DNA of 64,000 nt from Bradyrhizobium mercantei (GCF_001982635.1 NZ_MKFI01000001.1:426774-490773); one strand, 5' to 3'; shown: positions 18,890-27,467, counted from the first letter of the stretch. A program made the numbers and translations. The notes: a model not told the origin generated them from the letters alone.

Positions 18890-19792
18890 ATGTCAGTGGT
18901 TTGCAGGCCGGCCCGCGCAGAGGATCTGGAGTTCGCCGACGCCCTCGTGGTCTCCAGCATCAACGATCTCACGGAACGGCACGGCTTCGGCCCGATGGCG
19001 GTTTCGTCTCCTCCAAAATTTCAGTTGTTCTCGATGAAGGACGATCCCGACGGCCTCTGGGTTGCGGAGGAGAACGAGCGGATCCTCGGCTTCGCCTGGA
19101 GCTGGGTCTGCGGCGACATGTGGTTTCTGGCGCAGCTGTTCGTATCGCCCGATCAGCAGGGCCGACGCATCGGCAACGAACTGATCAAGCGGACCATCGC
19201 GCACGCTGAGGCATCGGGCGCGTCCAACAAGGTGCTCATCACCTTCAGCTTCAACACGGCGTCGCAGGGACTCTACATCCGTCACGGATTGCTGCCGCGA
19301 TTTCCGATCTACACCGTCAGTGCACCGCGCGAACGATTGATCGATCATTTGCACGGCGCGCGATACGACGTCACGCCGCTCAGGGCGGAGGCTTCGACCT
19401 TGCACCGCCTCGCGCAGGCGGACGAGCGGACCCTCGGTGTCTCGCGCGAAAAGCATCATCGCTATCTGATCGATGACGGCGCGGCGACTGGATTCAATCT
19501 GCACGACGGGAACGATTGGGCCGGCTACGTCTATGTCGACGCCGGCGGTCATATCGGCCCGCTCGCAGTGATGGAACCCGACGCCGTCGCCCCCGCCTTG
19601 AGAACCGCGCTGCACCTGGCGGCCGAGCGCGGCGCGCCACGGATATCGGCATTCCTGCCGGGTGCGAGCAAGGCGGCGCTTGATACCGCGATGGCACACG
19701 GCATGCGGATCAAATGTCCGATGCTGTTGATGTCGTCGCGAGAGTTCGGCGATTGGGGCCAGTATCTGCCGCGCAACCCGGGCTTCATGTGA
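18890..19792 (+). CDS. GNAT-family N-acetyltransferase, 300 aa
   Basis: The N-terminal half is a clear GNAT domain: residues 5-150 with the acetyl-CoA loop in LFVSPDQQGRRIGNELI (R/Q-x-x-G-x-G/A pattern) and a beta bulge near FSFNTASQGLYIRHG. The second half (about 160-300) looks like a degenerate second GNAT fold, a layout seen in tandem acetyltransferases. Substrate unknown. The gene follows the flavin oxidase gene by 30 bp with a possible GGAG ribosome site (ACGGAGTTGCCTG) before the ATG. The product is cytosolic. A 7-bp inverted repeat with 3-base spacer lies about 60 bp beyond its stop. Confidence 0.85.
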   Translation: MSVVCRPARAEDLEFADALVVSSINDLTERHGFGPMAVSSPPKFQLFSMKDDPDGLWVAEENERILGFAWSWVCGDMWFLAQLFVSPDQQGRRIGNELIKRTIAHAEASGASNKVLITFSFNTASQGLYIRHGLLPRFPIYTVSAPRERLIDHLHGARYDVTPLRAEASTLHRLAQADERTLGVSREKHHRYLIDDGAATGFNLHDGNDWAGYVYVDAGGHIGPLAVMEPDAVAPALRTALHLAAERGAPRISAFLPGASKAALDTAMAHGMRIKCPMLLMSSREFGDWGQYLPRNPGFM

Positions 19793-20162
19793 CCGGCCGG
19801 GCGCTACGCGACCTCAGCAACAATCGCGTCGTGTTGCGAAACAATACAGATGGGAAATTCTTTCCCAGGCCGCTGTTTGATTGCTCGATTGTTCCCTGCC
19901 GAATTCAAGACGCACGCTCCCCCAAGATCGCCACGATCGTCCGCCACTCTTGCGCCCACAAGAAACAAGGCGAGGAACAAACGACGCCGGAACGAGTTGC
20001 GCCAGACAACTAACAAGGCAACTGAAGAAATCGACGTATCCGTGCTCAACGACCGAGTGCGGCAATTCGCCCTCCAGTCAACGCACATGTGCAAACAGCC
20101 GATGAGCGGTCGCAGCTGCTTGCAGCCCGCGTCGGAGGGACATCGCTTAACTTGGGTTGAGA
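19793..20162. other. Intergenic region before the radical SAM gene
   Basis: 370 bp with no supported gene. TGGGAAATTCTTTCCCA at 19851-19867 is a perfect 7-bp inverted repeat with a 3-base spacer; it lacks a T-tract and may be an operator or a weak terminator. The rest is unremarkable and less GC-rich than the coding flanks. Confidence 0.4.
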
Positions 20163-21671
20163 ATGGCCGAGAACAACACAATAACGCCGCGCTGCCATAT
20201 CCCTTGGCAACAGATGATCATTGACAGTACCGGAGCTGCTGCGCCGTGTTGCTATTGGGGCGCGTATGAGAACTTGAACAGTCCAGTCGGGAACGTCAAA
20301 GAGCAGTCGATCGAGGAAATCTGGAACGGCCCTGCGTACCAGAAACTTCGCGCCGGCATGGCACGCGGCGACCTCGCCGCGGCCGGCTGCGCCAAGTGCC
20401 ACGCCGTCAGGCAGGGCATGAGCCTCGGGTTCGACTACGACAGCGACGCCGATGACGATACCGAGACGCCGCACGGCCGCAACATCGCGGTGCTCAAGGA
20501 TGAGATCGCCCGCGGCGCGACGGTGCTCGAGGCAAAGCCGACCATCATTTCCTACACGCCGTCGCATCGCTGCAACATCCGCTGCACCCACTGCTATCAG
20601 GAATCGACGCGCGACGCCGAAATCAAGCGTGCCGACGCAGCCGATGAGATCGAACGCCTCGCGCCATATCTGGTGCGGCTGATCGCCGGTGGCGGCGAGC
20701 CGTTTCTGTTGCCGATCTGGCGACGGTTCCTGGCGAATTTCGACACCAGGAAAAACCCCTATCTCGACTTCGGCACCTCGACAAACGCTACCATCGTCAC
20801 CGAGCCGGTGCTCACCGGCCTTCGGCGATTCAAGAACATGACCATCAACGTGTCGCTCGACGGCACGGGAGAGGCCTACGAGCGCGTCCGCGTCGGGGCG
20901 AAATTCGACGAGGTGCGCGCCAACATTCGCCTGCTCAAGGAGGTGGTGAAAGCTGCGCCGTCGCCCAAGGCGAATATCGGGATTTCGATGTGCGTGATGA
21001 AATCCAACATTCTCGACTTGCCGAACCTGGTGCGGTTTGCACGCGACGAGATCCTGCAATTCGGCATGTCGCCCGTCATCACCAAGCCGCCGGACGAATC
21101 GTTGCGCTGCTTCAATGATCCCGCCAGGGATATGGCCGGCTGGGCAGATGCGATCGACGCTGCCAAAGCCGAACTCGACAGCTATTTCCCGTCGCTCGCC
21201 GCGGTCTGGCACGCGCAGATCGTTCCGGAGGAGACGCAGGAGACATGGCGCGGGCTGTTCGAGGTATTGCGCGCGCAAATCCCGTTCGATCTGGCCGATG
21301 TCCCGCATAGACGCGTGACGCTGGATATTCCCGATGAACTGATGGTGCGCGCGGTGGCCGCGCATGGCGCGGCGCCACTGGTCGCTTACATCTTCCCGCA
21401 AGGGGCGACCGACGGCGTCAGTTACTGGGGGCCCATCAAGGATGGCCGCTGCGAGGTCTCGCTACCGGACGGCACGTTCAGCATCGGCGTCTCCACCAAA
21501 TGGGACGCTACCGTCGGCGACGGAGGCACCTTCCACATCGGCGATCAGCAACTCGATGAGGCTCCCCCTATTGCACTGCAAGTGGCGACCAGTCGTTACA
21601 CGCCGCGGCGCGTGGCAGCCGGCGTGATGCGCCGCGCGCGCCGGATGCTCGACCGGGTGACGGCAGGGTAA
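20163..21671 (+). CDS. Radical SAM protein with N-terminal SPASM-like cysteines
   Basis: A 502-residue enzyme. The radical SAM [4Fe-4S] motif is C137-x3-C141-x2-C144 (HRCNIRCTHC), followed by the glycine-rich AGGGEP segment and the SAM strand NVSLDGTGE. Ahead of it, residues 11-80 carry C11, C29/C30, C76 and C79 in the pattern of a SPASM domain (PCCYWGAY, GNVKEQSIEEIWNG, GCAKCH), which normally sits after the core and binds an auxiliary cluster. The C-terminus (about 380-500) is a beta-rich domain. Such enzymes modify peptides or sugars. No precursor peptide or glycosyl gene is adjacent. A TTG two codons upstream is an alternative start. Confidence 0.85.
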   Translation: MAENNTITPRCHIPWQQMIIDSTGAAAPCCYWGAYENLNSPVGNVKEQSIEEIWNGPAYQKLRAGMARGDLAAAGCAKCHAVRQGMSLGFDYDSDADDDTETPHGRNIAVLKDEIARGATVLEAKPTIISYTPSHRCNIRCTHCYQESTRDAEIKRADAADEIERLAPYLVRLIAGGGEPFLLPIWRRFLANFDTRKNPYLDFGTSTNATIVTEPVLTGLRRFKNMTINVSLDGTGEAYERVRVGAKFDEVRANIRLLKEVVKAAPSPKANIGISMCVMKSNILDLPNLVRFARDEILQFGMSPVITKPPDESLRCFNDPARDMAGWADAIDAAKAELDSYFPSLAAVWHAQIVPEETQETWRGLFEVLRAQIPFDLADVPHRRVTLDIPDELMVRAVAAHGAAPLVAYIFPQGATDGVSYWGPIKDGRCEVSLPDGTFSIGVSTKWDATVGDGGTFHIGDQQLDEAPPIALQVATSRYTPRRVAAGVMRRARRMLDRVTAG

Positions 21672-21728
21672 GCACAGGATTGCTGCATTGATCTTGCAGT
21701 AAGCACCCATTCGGCCGGGCCGAGATCG

Positions 21729-22253
21729 TCACTCCAGGCGATACTTTCTGCCGTTCGTGTTGGGATCGGTGTTGTCGCTTGCGGAAAACATCAGGATCGG
21801 CGCGAGTTCGTCGGCCTCCTTGTAGAGCCGATACAGGCCGCTGCCTTGCGCCCAGATCTTCTGCGGGTCGCTGTTTGCCGGACCGAGAAGCTTGTCGTCT
21901 TCATAAAGCCGCGCCTCGCGCAGGCGGTTCAGCGGGTATTTGACCACAATCACGTAGGCATTGCCCTGCCAACGACGGAACTCGCCATGAAGCGAGCGGT
22001 CGATCGGCTGTGCGGGCAGCAGGAAAAGAAATGCGCTGGCAGCGAACGCAAAGATGGTTGAGCCGATCGCGACGGATCCGCTGATATTGTCCTGGACCCC
22101 TTTCAATGAGGGGCGCGCCTTGTCCATCGTTACGAGATGATAGACATCCGACATTCCCTGTTCGCGGCCCGCGTGAAAGCCGACGCCATAGGCAAACCGC
22201 GAACACAGGATGAGCAGCAGGAGGCATGCAAACGGAAGGAGAAAGGAAGTCAC
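21729..22253 (-). CDS. Membrane protein of a tandem paralogous pair, copy 1
   Basis: A 174-residue protein with an N-terminal hydrophobic segment (FLLPFACLLLLILCSRFAYG), a conserved GREQGMSDVYH stretch, a second helix at about 65-82 (GSTIFAFAASAFLFLLPA) and a C-terminal soluble domain of about 90 residues. The soluble part contains ARLYEDDKLLGPANSD and ends SDNTDPNTNGRKYRLE. Both are shared almost word for word with the next gene, so the two arose by duplication. The domain after the second helix may face the periplasm. The start is a GTG at 22251-22253 with no strong ribosome site, so the N-terminus is uncertain. Function unknown. Confidence 0.65.
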   Translation of the reverse strand: MTSFLLPFACLLLLILCSRFAYGVGFHAGREQGMSDVYHLVTMDKARPSLKGVQDNISGSVAIGSTIFAFAASAFLFLLPAQPIDRSLHGEFRRWQGNAYVIVVKYPLNRLREARLYEDDKLLGPANSDPQKIWAQGSGLYRLYKEADELAPILMFSASDNTDPNTNGRKYRLE

Positions 22254-22481
22254 ATCAGCTATACTTCAAGTGGCTGCACATTATTTAGGCAACCGCCTGT
22301 ATAGTCCGTTACAAAACGGAAATAAACCACCCGCGCGCTCCGTGCACAGCCGAATTGATCATCCTTTCGGATGACTGCGGTCCGCGGCGTGGGGAAAGGA
22401 CCCCTCCACGAGATTGCGTCTCGCACTGGCTCTCATCGACGGGCCCACGCCCTCTCGCCGATGCCGTGCAGCTTCAGATCG

Positions 22482-23084
22482 TCACCTGAGGTGATATTTT
22501 CTGCCGTTGGTATTCGGATTGCTGTTGTCGCTCGTCGAGAGCAGCAAGACCGGGCCGAAAAAGCTGGTGTTGTCCCGAAAGACCTGGAAGCGGCCGCCGC
22601 CCTTGGTGACGATCTCCTGCCGGTCGCTGTTTGCCGGACCGAGCAGCTTGTCATCTTCATACAATCGAGCAGCGTTGAGCTCGCCGTCCAGATACTTGAC
22701 CGGAATCTGGAACGCATGTCCCTTGAAATAGTAGAAGCTGCCGCGGAGCAGGTTCCTGTCGATCGGGCTCGCCGGAAGCAGATAGAGGAATGCGCTCGAC
22801 ACCAACGCAAAAAGCGCCGATCCAATCACGATCCGCGCGTTGGCCGATATGCTGAACGAGGTCTTCCCGGGGCCTTGCCCGCCGCCGCCCTCTTGCCTCG
22901 GGGAGCGCGCCTTCGTCGCATGGAGCTGATAGGAATCGATCAAGCCTTGCTCGCGTCCTTCGAAAGCCAATCTGATAGGACATGCGCCGGCATAAGGCAA
23001 ACCGCAGGCCCCAACGCGGCGAACAGGCGGGAAGCCTTGCAAGTGAAGCCTTGCAAGTGAAGCCTTGCAAGTGAAGCCTTGCAA
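22482..23084 (-). CDS. Membrane protein paralogue, copy 2, with a disturbed 5' end
   Basis: Downstream of about residue 40 this frame matches copy 1 (EGREQGLIDSYQ, LYEDDKLLGPANSD, SDNSNPNTNGRKYHLR). Upstream it does not: copy 1 has CATAGGCAAACCGC (22187-22200, + strand) where this copy has CATAAGGCAAACCGC (22991-23005), a one-base insertion that shifts the frame at the ancestral signal segment. The open frame continues only by reading into a 14-bp tandem repeat and uses a TTG start inside it. There is no ATG in frame. So this is either a recently frameshifted pseudogene or a gene with a remodelled start. The membrane helix and C-terminal domain remain intact. Confidence 0.5.
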   Translation of the reverse strand: MQGFTCKASLARLHLQGFPPVRRVGACGLPYAGACPIRLAFEGREQGLIDSYQLHATKARSPRQEGGGGQGPGKTSFSISANARIVIGSALFALVSSAFLYLLPASPIDRNLLRGSFYYFKGHAFQIPVKYLDGELNAARLYEDDKLLGPANSDRQEIVTKGGGRFQVFRDNTSFFGPVLLLSTSDNSNPNTNGRKYHLR

Positions 23085-23114
23085 GTGAAGCCTTGGAAGT
23101 GAAGCCTCGGAAGC
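23031..23114. repeat. 14-bp minisatellite, six units
   Basis: The unit GAAGCCTTGCAAGT is repeated perfectly four times (23031-23086), then with one change (23087-23100) and with three changes (23101-23114). It lies at the 5' end of the copy 2 membrane gene. Because 14 is not a multiple of three, gain or loss of a unit would change the reading frame of any start within it. Confidence 0.92.
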
Positions 23115-23204
23115 TAGGAACGCTCGCCTGGCAGAGACGTTTTCAGGCTATCGGGCGCGCCGGATCCAGACCGCCCGCGCCCAGCCGATGCTCAGGGACG
23201 AGAG

Positions 23205-23432
23205 ATGCCCTACGCGTTGTTCGATCGTGACAATCAAATCGACCAGGCGTTTCCGACGGAGAAGCAAGCCTGGGAACATGCGTTGATTTGCGGGCTGATC
23301 TTCGATGTACCGGTCGCGCACGAGGCGCCGGGCCAGCTGCTTCCTGCCGGCTATCACATGAAGCGGATTCCGTGCGACAGCGAAGTCTGCGAACCCGCGC
23401 GTGAGTGGAAATTGCCGAACGAAATATCGTGA
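23205..23432 (+). CDS. Small conserved hypothetical protein, 75 aa
   Basis: MPYALFDRDNQIDQAFPTEK begins a 75-residue soluble protein with the look of a small alpha/beta module; similar short proteins are frequent in Bradyrhizobium and often start MPYALFD. A good ribosome site (AGGGACGAGAG) directly precedes the ATG. Two cysteines lie near the C-terminus (PCDSEVCEP). It is a single gene with a downstream neighbour of similar size 84 bp away on the same strand. Function unknown. Confidence 0.7.
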   Translation: MPYALFDRDNQIDQAFPTEKQAWEHALICGLIFDVPVAHEAPGQLLPAGYHMKRIPCDSEVCEPAREWKLPNEIS

Positions 23433-23516
23433 TCGGCCCATCGCAGGGATACCGGTTGCGATCGCGACATCGCGCGATAGGTAACGCCAACAAGACCAAC
23501 AATTCAGGATGAGCGC

Positions 23517-23756
23517 ATGGTCGAAACCGGCACGATTTTCCGCGTTCGCTGCATCGACAACACGTTGCAGCGAAACACGCTCTCGGTGGGGCGAGTCTAC
23601 GAGGTGACACGGACTCACGAACGCGACGATTATTATGAGCTCAGCGGATTGGGCCGGTTCAGCCAGTCCAGGTTCGAAGTCGTACAACCGGAGAGCACGG
23701 GTAACGGTGAAACCGAGACACCGCGCGAAGCGCGGCAGACGTCTCGTTCGAGATAG
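23517..23756 (+). CDS. Small hypothetical protein, 79 aa
   Basis: Begins MVETGTIFRVRCIDNTLQ after an AGGATG-type ribosome site. The first 55 residues look like a compact beta-barrel (FRVRCIDNT, VGRVYEVTRTHE, YYELSGLGRFSQSRFEVV), compatible with an SH3-like fold; the tail is polar and disordered. It follows the 75-aa gene by 84 bp, so a small operon is possible. Not recognised beyond that. Confidence 0.6.
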   Translation: MVETGTIFRVRCIDNTLQRNTLSVGRVYEVTRTHERDDYYELSGLGRFSQSRFEVVQPESTGNGETETPREARQTSRSR

Positions 23757-23936
23757 GCCGGAGCGCGAAGAGCCCCTCAGCCCGTGCTCGCGGCCCCAAA
23801 CGCCGGGTGACTTGACCGGCACGCACCTCGCAAATGCGTGATGCCGCCGGACCGTCCGTCGCCTTGATTTGGGCACCTATGAGGAACAGGCTGCCTCGCC
23901 GAGCGCAAAGGCGGCCACCGCAGGGGGTGCCTGCAA

Positions 23937-24062
23937 TTGACAGATCAATCCCGCTCGCCGGATGTGGATCTCCGCAATTTCATCCGGGTCATATCGGCAT
24001 GCACCTTGGGACTGTGGGCATTTGCAGCCGGTCTCTTGATCGGGACCTTTTTGCTCTCCTGA
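23937..24062 (+). CDS. Very short membrane protein, 41 aa (TTG start)
   Basis: A 41-codon frame starting at TTG (23937-23939) behind a GCAGGGGG ribosome site. It reads TDQSRSPDVDLRNFIRVISA and then a single hydrophobic helix (CTLGLWAFAAGLLIGTFLLS) before TGA. The polar, charged head followed by one clean helix and the well-placed ribosome site favour a real gene. It lies between the 79-aa gene and a divergent short gene. The start codon is the weakest point; function unknown. Confidence 0.45.
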   Translation: MTDQSRSPDVDLRNFIRVISACTLGLWAFAAGLLIGTFLLS

Positions 24063-24145
24063 TTGACACGCCACCGGCCCGCGACTGCGCGAAACCTGCC
24101 ATCGCGCATCGGGACGCGGCCAATGAACGCTGCACGCGCGCGGCC

Positions 24146-24268
24146 CTAGCCGCCGCTCAGATGATGGGCGGCGACGAACACAGCGAGCGCGCTCAGCACC
24201 AGCGCTGACGTTGCGCCGGCAACGCTGCGCGCGAGTTCGGCCTTCGAAAGATTGGATCTGGTTGCCAT
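24146..24268 (-). CDS. Very short membrane protein, 40 aa
   Basis: An ATG at 24266-24268 follows a perfect AGGAGG ribosome site at a spacing of five to six bases. The 40 residues start MATRSNLSKAELARS and continue into one hydrophobic helix (TSALVLSALAVFVAAHHLSG). The strong ribosome site and the amphipathic head plus single helix are the evidence. It is divergent from the antiporter gene, and its upstream region holds the antiporter leader. Function unknown. Confidence 0.5.
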   Translation of the reverse strand: MATRSNLSKAELARSVAGATSALVLSALAVFVAAHHLSGG

Positions 24269-24364
24269 CGCGGCCTCCTGTGCCCGCGAGCCGAGGGGGA
24301 GCCATGACGTAGCCGCTGCGGCGGTCAGGCTCGCTCATGTCAGTCTCGCCTGGAGACAATCGCA

Positions 24365-24456
24365 TCATGAGGATGAACGCCTCATGAGCAAAACGTATGG
24401 CGGGCGCCCCCGGTTCCAAAATCTGCCCCTTGTGGATCGCTTTTGGAACCCGGGCG
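24365..24456 (+). promoter_or_regulatory. Two successive hairpins in the antiporter leader
   Basis: TCATGAGG pairs with CCTCATGA (24365-24387, 7-base loop). Then GGTTCCAAAA (24412-24421) pairs with TTTTGGAACC (24441-24450), with partial extension by flanking GC pairs. The second hairpin ends about 65 bases before the antiporter ATG. No known riboswitch was recognised. It could also be a decayed dispersed repeat. Confidence 0.35.
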
Positions 24457-24517
24457 TTGATCGCATGCGGCGCGGCAAGCGCGCCGGGCCGCGCTGGAAT
24501 TTGCAATCGGAGACGCA

Positions 24518-26782
24518 ATGGTGATCCACAGGCGGCGGCTTCAACCGACGATCTGGGCGGTCATCATCCTGGTTGCGACCGCCACGGCCGCCAGTGCCGA
24601 AGCCGACAAGGCGGGCAAGCCGTCCGAGTTCATCCTGCTCGCCCAGATCGCCCTCCTGATCGCGGTCGGGCGCGGCCTCGGCGAGCTGATGCAGCGGATC
24701 GGCCAGCCCTCCGTGATCGGCGAACTGCTCGGCGGCCTGCTGCTCGGCCCGTCACTGTTCGGCTGGCTGTTGCCGGCTGCGCATGACGTGGTCTTTCCAC
24801 CGTCCGGTGAGCAGAAAGCGCTGATCGACGGCATCGCGCAGTTCGGCATCCTGCTATTGCTGCTCCTGACCGGCATGGAGACCGACCTCAAGCTGGTGCG
24901 CAAGGTCGGCCGCGCCGCAACCACGATCTCGGTCGCGGGCATCGCGGTGCCGTTCGTCTGCGGCTTTGCGCTCGGCGAGTTCCTGCCTGACCGCCTGTTG
25001 CCGCATCCCGAAGCGCGGCTGATCGCCTCGCTGTTCCTCGGCACCGCGCTCTCGATCTCGTCGGTGAAGATCGTCGCCGTCGTGGTGCGCGAGATGAACT
25101 TCATGCGCCGCAATGTCGGCCAGATCATCGTCGCCTCCGCGATCATCGACGACACCATCGGCTGGATCATCATCGCAATCATCTTCAGCCTCGCCACGCG
25201 CGGCACCCTCGACGTCCTCTCGATCGCGCAGGCGCTGTTCGGCACCCTCGCCTTCCTCGCGATCAGCTTCACGATCGGCCGCCGGCTGGTGTTCCGGCTG
25301 ATCCGCTGGGCCAACGACAATCTGGTCTCATCGGCGGCTGTCATCACCGCGATCCTGCTGCTGATGAGCGTGATGGCTGGCATCACGCATCTGATCGGCG
25401 TGCATACCGTGCTCGGCGCCTTCATCGCCGGCGTGCTGGTCGGGGAATCCCCGATCCTGACCAGACAGATCGACGAGCGGCTGCGTGGACTGATCTCGAG
25501 CCTGTTCATGCCGGTGTTCTTCGGCCTCGCTGGCCTCAGCGCCGACCTCACCGTGCTCAGGGATCCGCAACTCTTGCTGCTGACCGGAGCGCTGATCCTG
25601 ATCGCGAGCATCGGCAAGTTCGGCGGCGCCTTCGTCGGCGGCGCGCTGGGCGGGCTGACGCGGCAGGAATCCTACGCGCTGGCGAGCGGCATGAACGCGC
25701 GCGGCTCGACCGAGGTGATCATCGCCACCATCGGCCTGTCGATGGGGGTGCTGAGCCAGACCATGTTCTCGATGATCGTGACCATGGCGATCCTGACCAC
25801 GATGGCGATGCCGCCGATGCTGCGCGGCGCGCTGGCGCGGCTGCCGCTCGGCAAGGACGAGAAGGAACGGCTGGAGCGCGAGGAATATGAGCAGCGCGGC
25901 TTCGTCGCCAATCTCGAGCGGCTGCTGCTCGCGGTCGACGAGAGCAGCAACGCGAAATTCGCCGCCCATCTCGCAGGCCTGCTCGCCGGCGGGCGCGGCC
26001 TGCCGATCACGGTGCTGCATGTCGACGCCGAGGCCAAGCGGCAGGAGCAGAACCGCGCCGACGCGGAGAGCCCGGAGGCTGCGGTCATCAATGCAGCGAA
26101 GGTGAGCGCCAAGGCCGAGGCCGATGGCGGCGGCAATGTCGAGGTCATCAGCCGTATCAGCGAGGAGACCGCGCCGGAGGCGATCGCCGAGGAAGCCAAA
26201 AAGGGCTTTGACCTGCTCGTGGTCGGTGTGGACGAGGTCGCCGGTCCCGATGGCGGCTTCGACAGGCGGATCGACGAGCTGACCTCCGGCTTCGGCGGCC
26301 CGCTGGCGATCGCCGCCGCCAAGGGCGCGCACGAGAAGGAGCCGACGGCCAACGCGCGGAAAATCCTGGTGCCGGTGTCGGGCAGCAACGTTTCGCGGCG
26401 CGGCGCCGAGGTCGCGATCGTGCTGGCTCGCCTCAGTGCCGAGCCGCTCCAGGTGGTCTATGTCTCGACCACGCGCGACAAGGGCGCCCGCCGCGCGAGC
26501 CCGAGCATGTCGCTGGCATCAGAGGAAGCGATCCTGAAGGACATCGCGGCGACCGCCGCTCGCTACGACATCAATGTCGCGACGCGGCTGCGCGCCAGCA
26601 CCGCCCCCGAGGCCGCGATCCTGCAGGAGATATCGTCAAGTCGCGCCGACCTCGTGGTGATGGGCGTCGACCGTATCCAGGGCGACAGCCTGAATTTCGG
26701 CAGCGTCGCGACCGCCGTGCTCGGCAAGTCGAAAGCGTCGGTGCTGCTGGTGTCGGATGGCGATGTCAGGCCGAAAACCTGA
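24518..26782 (+). CDS. CPA2-type cation:proton antiporter with two C-terminal universal stress domains
   Basis: A 754-residue protein. An N-terminal signal-like helix (IWAVIILVATATAASA) precedes about twelve membrane helices (about 35-440) of the monovalent cation:proton antiporter-2 family, with the paired aspartates of helix 5 in ASAIIDDTIGW. Instead of the TrkA-N domain of KefB/KefC, the C-terminus carries two universal-stress-protein domains: about 455-600 (LLLAVDESSNAKFAAHLAGL) and about 610-752 (ILVPVSGSNVSRRGAE to DLVVMGVDR). USP domains bind ATP or other nucleotides in many proteins, so nucleotide or stress gating is a reasonable inference. A GGAG ribosome site precedes the ATG. Confidence 0.9.
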   Translation: MVIHRRRLQPTIWAVIILVATATAASAEADKAGKPSEFILLAQIALLIAVGRGLGELMQRIGQPSVIGELLGGLLLGPSLFGWLLPAAHDVVFPPSGEQKALIDGIAQFGILLLLLLTGMETDLKLVRKVGRAATTISVAGIAVPFVCGFALGEFLPDRLLPHPEARLIASLFLGTALSISSVKIVAVVVREMNFMRRNVGQIIVASAIIDDTIGWIIIAIIFSLATRGTLDVLSIAQALFGTLAFLAISFTIGRRLVFRLIRWANDNLVSSAAVITAILLLMSVMAGITHLIGVHTVLGAFIAGVLVGESPILTRQIDERLRGLISSLFMPVFFGLAGLSADLTVLRDPQLLLLTGALILIASIGKFGGAFVGGALGGLTRQESYALASGMNARGSTEVIIATIGLSMGVLSQTMFSMIVTMAILTTMAMPPMLRGALARLPLGKDEKERLEREEYEQRGFVANLERLLLAVDESSNAKFAAHLAGLLAGGRGLPITVLHVDAEAKRQEQNRADAESPEAAVINAAKVSAKAEADGGGNVEVISRISEETAPEAIAEEAKKGFDLLVVGVDEVAGPDGGFDRRIDELTSGFGGPLAIAAAKGAHEKEPTANARKILVPVSGSNVSRRGAEVAIVLARLSAEPLQVVYVSTTRDKGARRASPSMSLASEEAILKDIAATAARYDINVATRLRASTAPEAAILQEISSSRADLVVMGVDRIQGDSLNFGSVATAVLGKSKASVLLVSDGDVRPKT

Positions 26783-26810
26783 CGTGCGGGAGCGTGGCGG
26801 AACGGGCGCC

Positions 26811-27257
26811 CTACCACTCGTCCGGACAGGGATCGACGATCTTCCAGAGATCGACGCCGTTCTTGATCTTCTTCATCTCGGTGGTGAGCCCGCCATTGCG
26901 GCGGATCCAGTCCTTCACCGTATCGGGGTAGTAGGACATCAGGTCGGAGGTGCCCTCGAGGCTGGTGACCTTGATGCCGAAGGTGAACGCCTTGTCGTAA
27001 TAGGCCTGGTGGAAGCCGATGCTGGCCTTCGGCGTCACGCAGATCTTGTTCAGCGGCACGATGCCGAACACCAGCGTGCAGGCCGAGTTGCAGATGCCGT
27101 CGATCACGACGCGCTCGCGGCGGTCGCGGATCAGCTTGTACTTGGCCTTGTACTCCTCGACATAGCCGCCATGGTCGCGCGTGATGTGCAGCACGGCCCG
27201 CGCGGGCGTCGCAGCCAGAACCGAGAGCAGCAAGGCGGCAAGGAGCGTGATGCGCAT
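26811..27257 (-). CDS. Exported ClpP/crotonase-like protein
   Basis: A 148-residue protein with a signal peptide (MRITLLAALLLSVLAATPAR, cleavage after ARA). Its centre reads VVIDGICNSACTLVFG then VTPKASIGFHQAYY. This matches a family of predicted periplasmic ClpP-like proteins (COG3904 type) in which a serine in the SAC motif and a histidine in GFH or GVH are the candidate catalytic pair; here Ser58 and His83 are 25 residues apart, the same spacing as Ser97 and His122 of ClpP. A third acidic residue is not certain. Cysteines 56 and 60 could pair. Protease activity is not proven. It is convergent with the antiporter gene. Confidence 0.65.
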   Translation of the reverse strand: MRITLLAALLLSVLAATPARAVLHITRDHGGYVEEYKAKYKLIRDRRERVVIDGICNSACTLVFGIVPLNKICVTPKASIGFHQAYYDKAFTFGIKVTSLEGTSDLMSYYPDTVKDWIRRNGGLTTEMKKIKNGVDLWKIVDPCPDEW

Positions 27258-27467
27258 GAAATGTTCAAAACCAAGGGAAAGACGGCCCGGCCGGACCTGA
27301 CCGCAAGACTCTGGCCGGACTGTGTTGGCAATCCGTTAAGCATCCGCAAAAAGGCAGAATTTGGCGCGCTGTGGCCGATTTCCCGCAGCTTTTGACCGAA
27401 TTCCGGGTTAAATGAGGCTGGGACCGGCCAATGAGGCCGATTCCAGCGTGATGCCCGGAGGCCGCCA

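Noticed and set aside
23031..23114. Six short repeats considered as a CRISPR array
   Set aside because: Units are directly joined with no spacers; it is a minisatellite, and no cas genes are present.
27258..27395. Short + strand frame beginning MFKTKGKTARPD between divergent genes
   Set aside because: No ribosome site and polar low-information sequence; sits where the minus-strand gene promoter should be.
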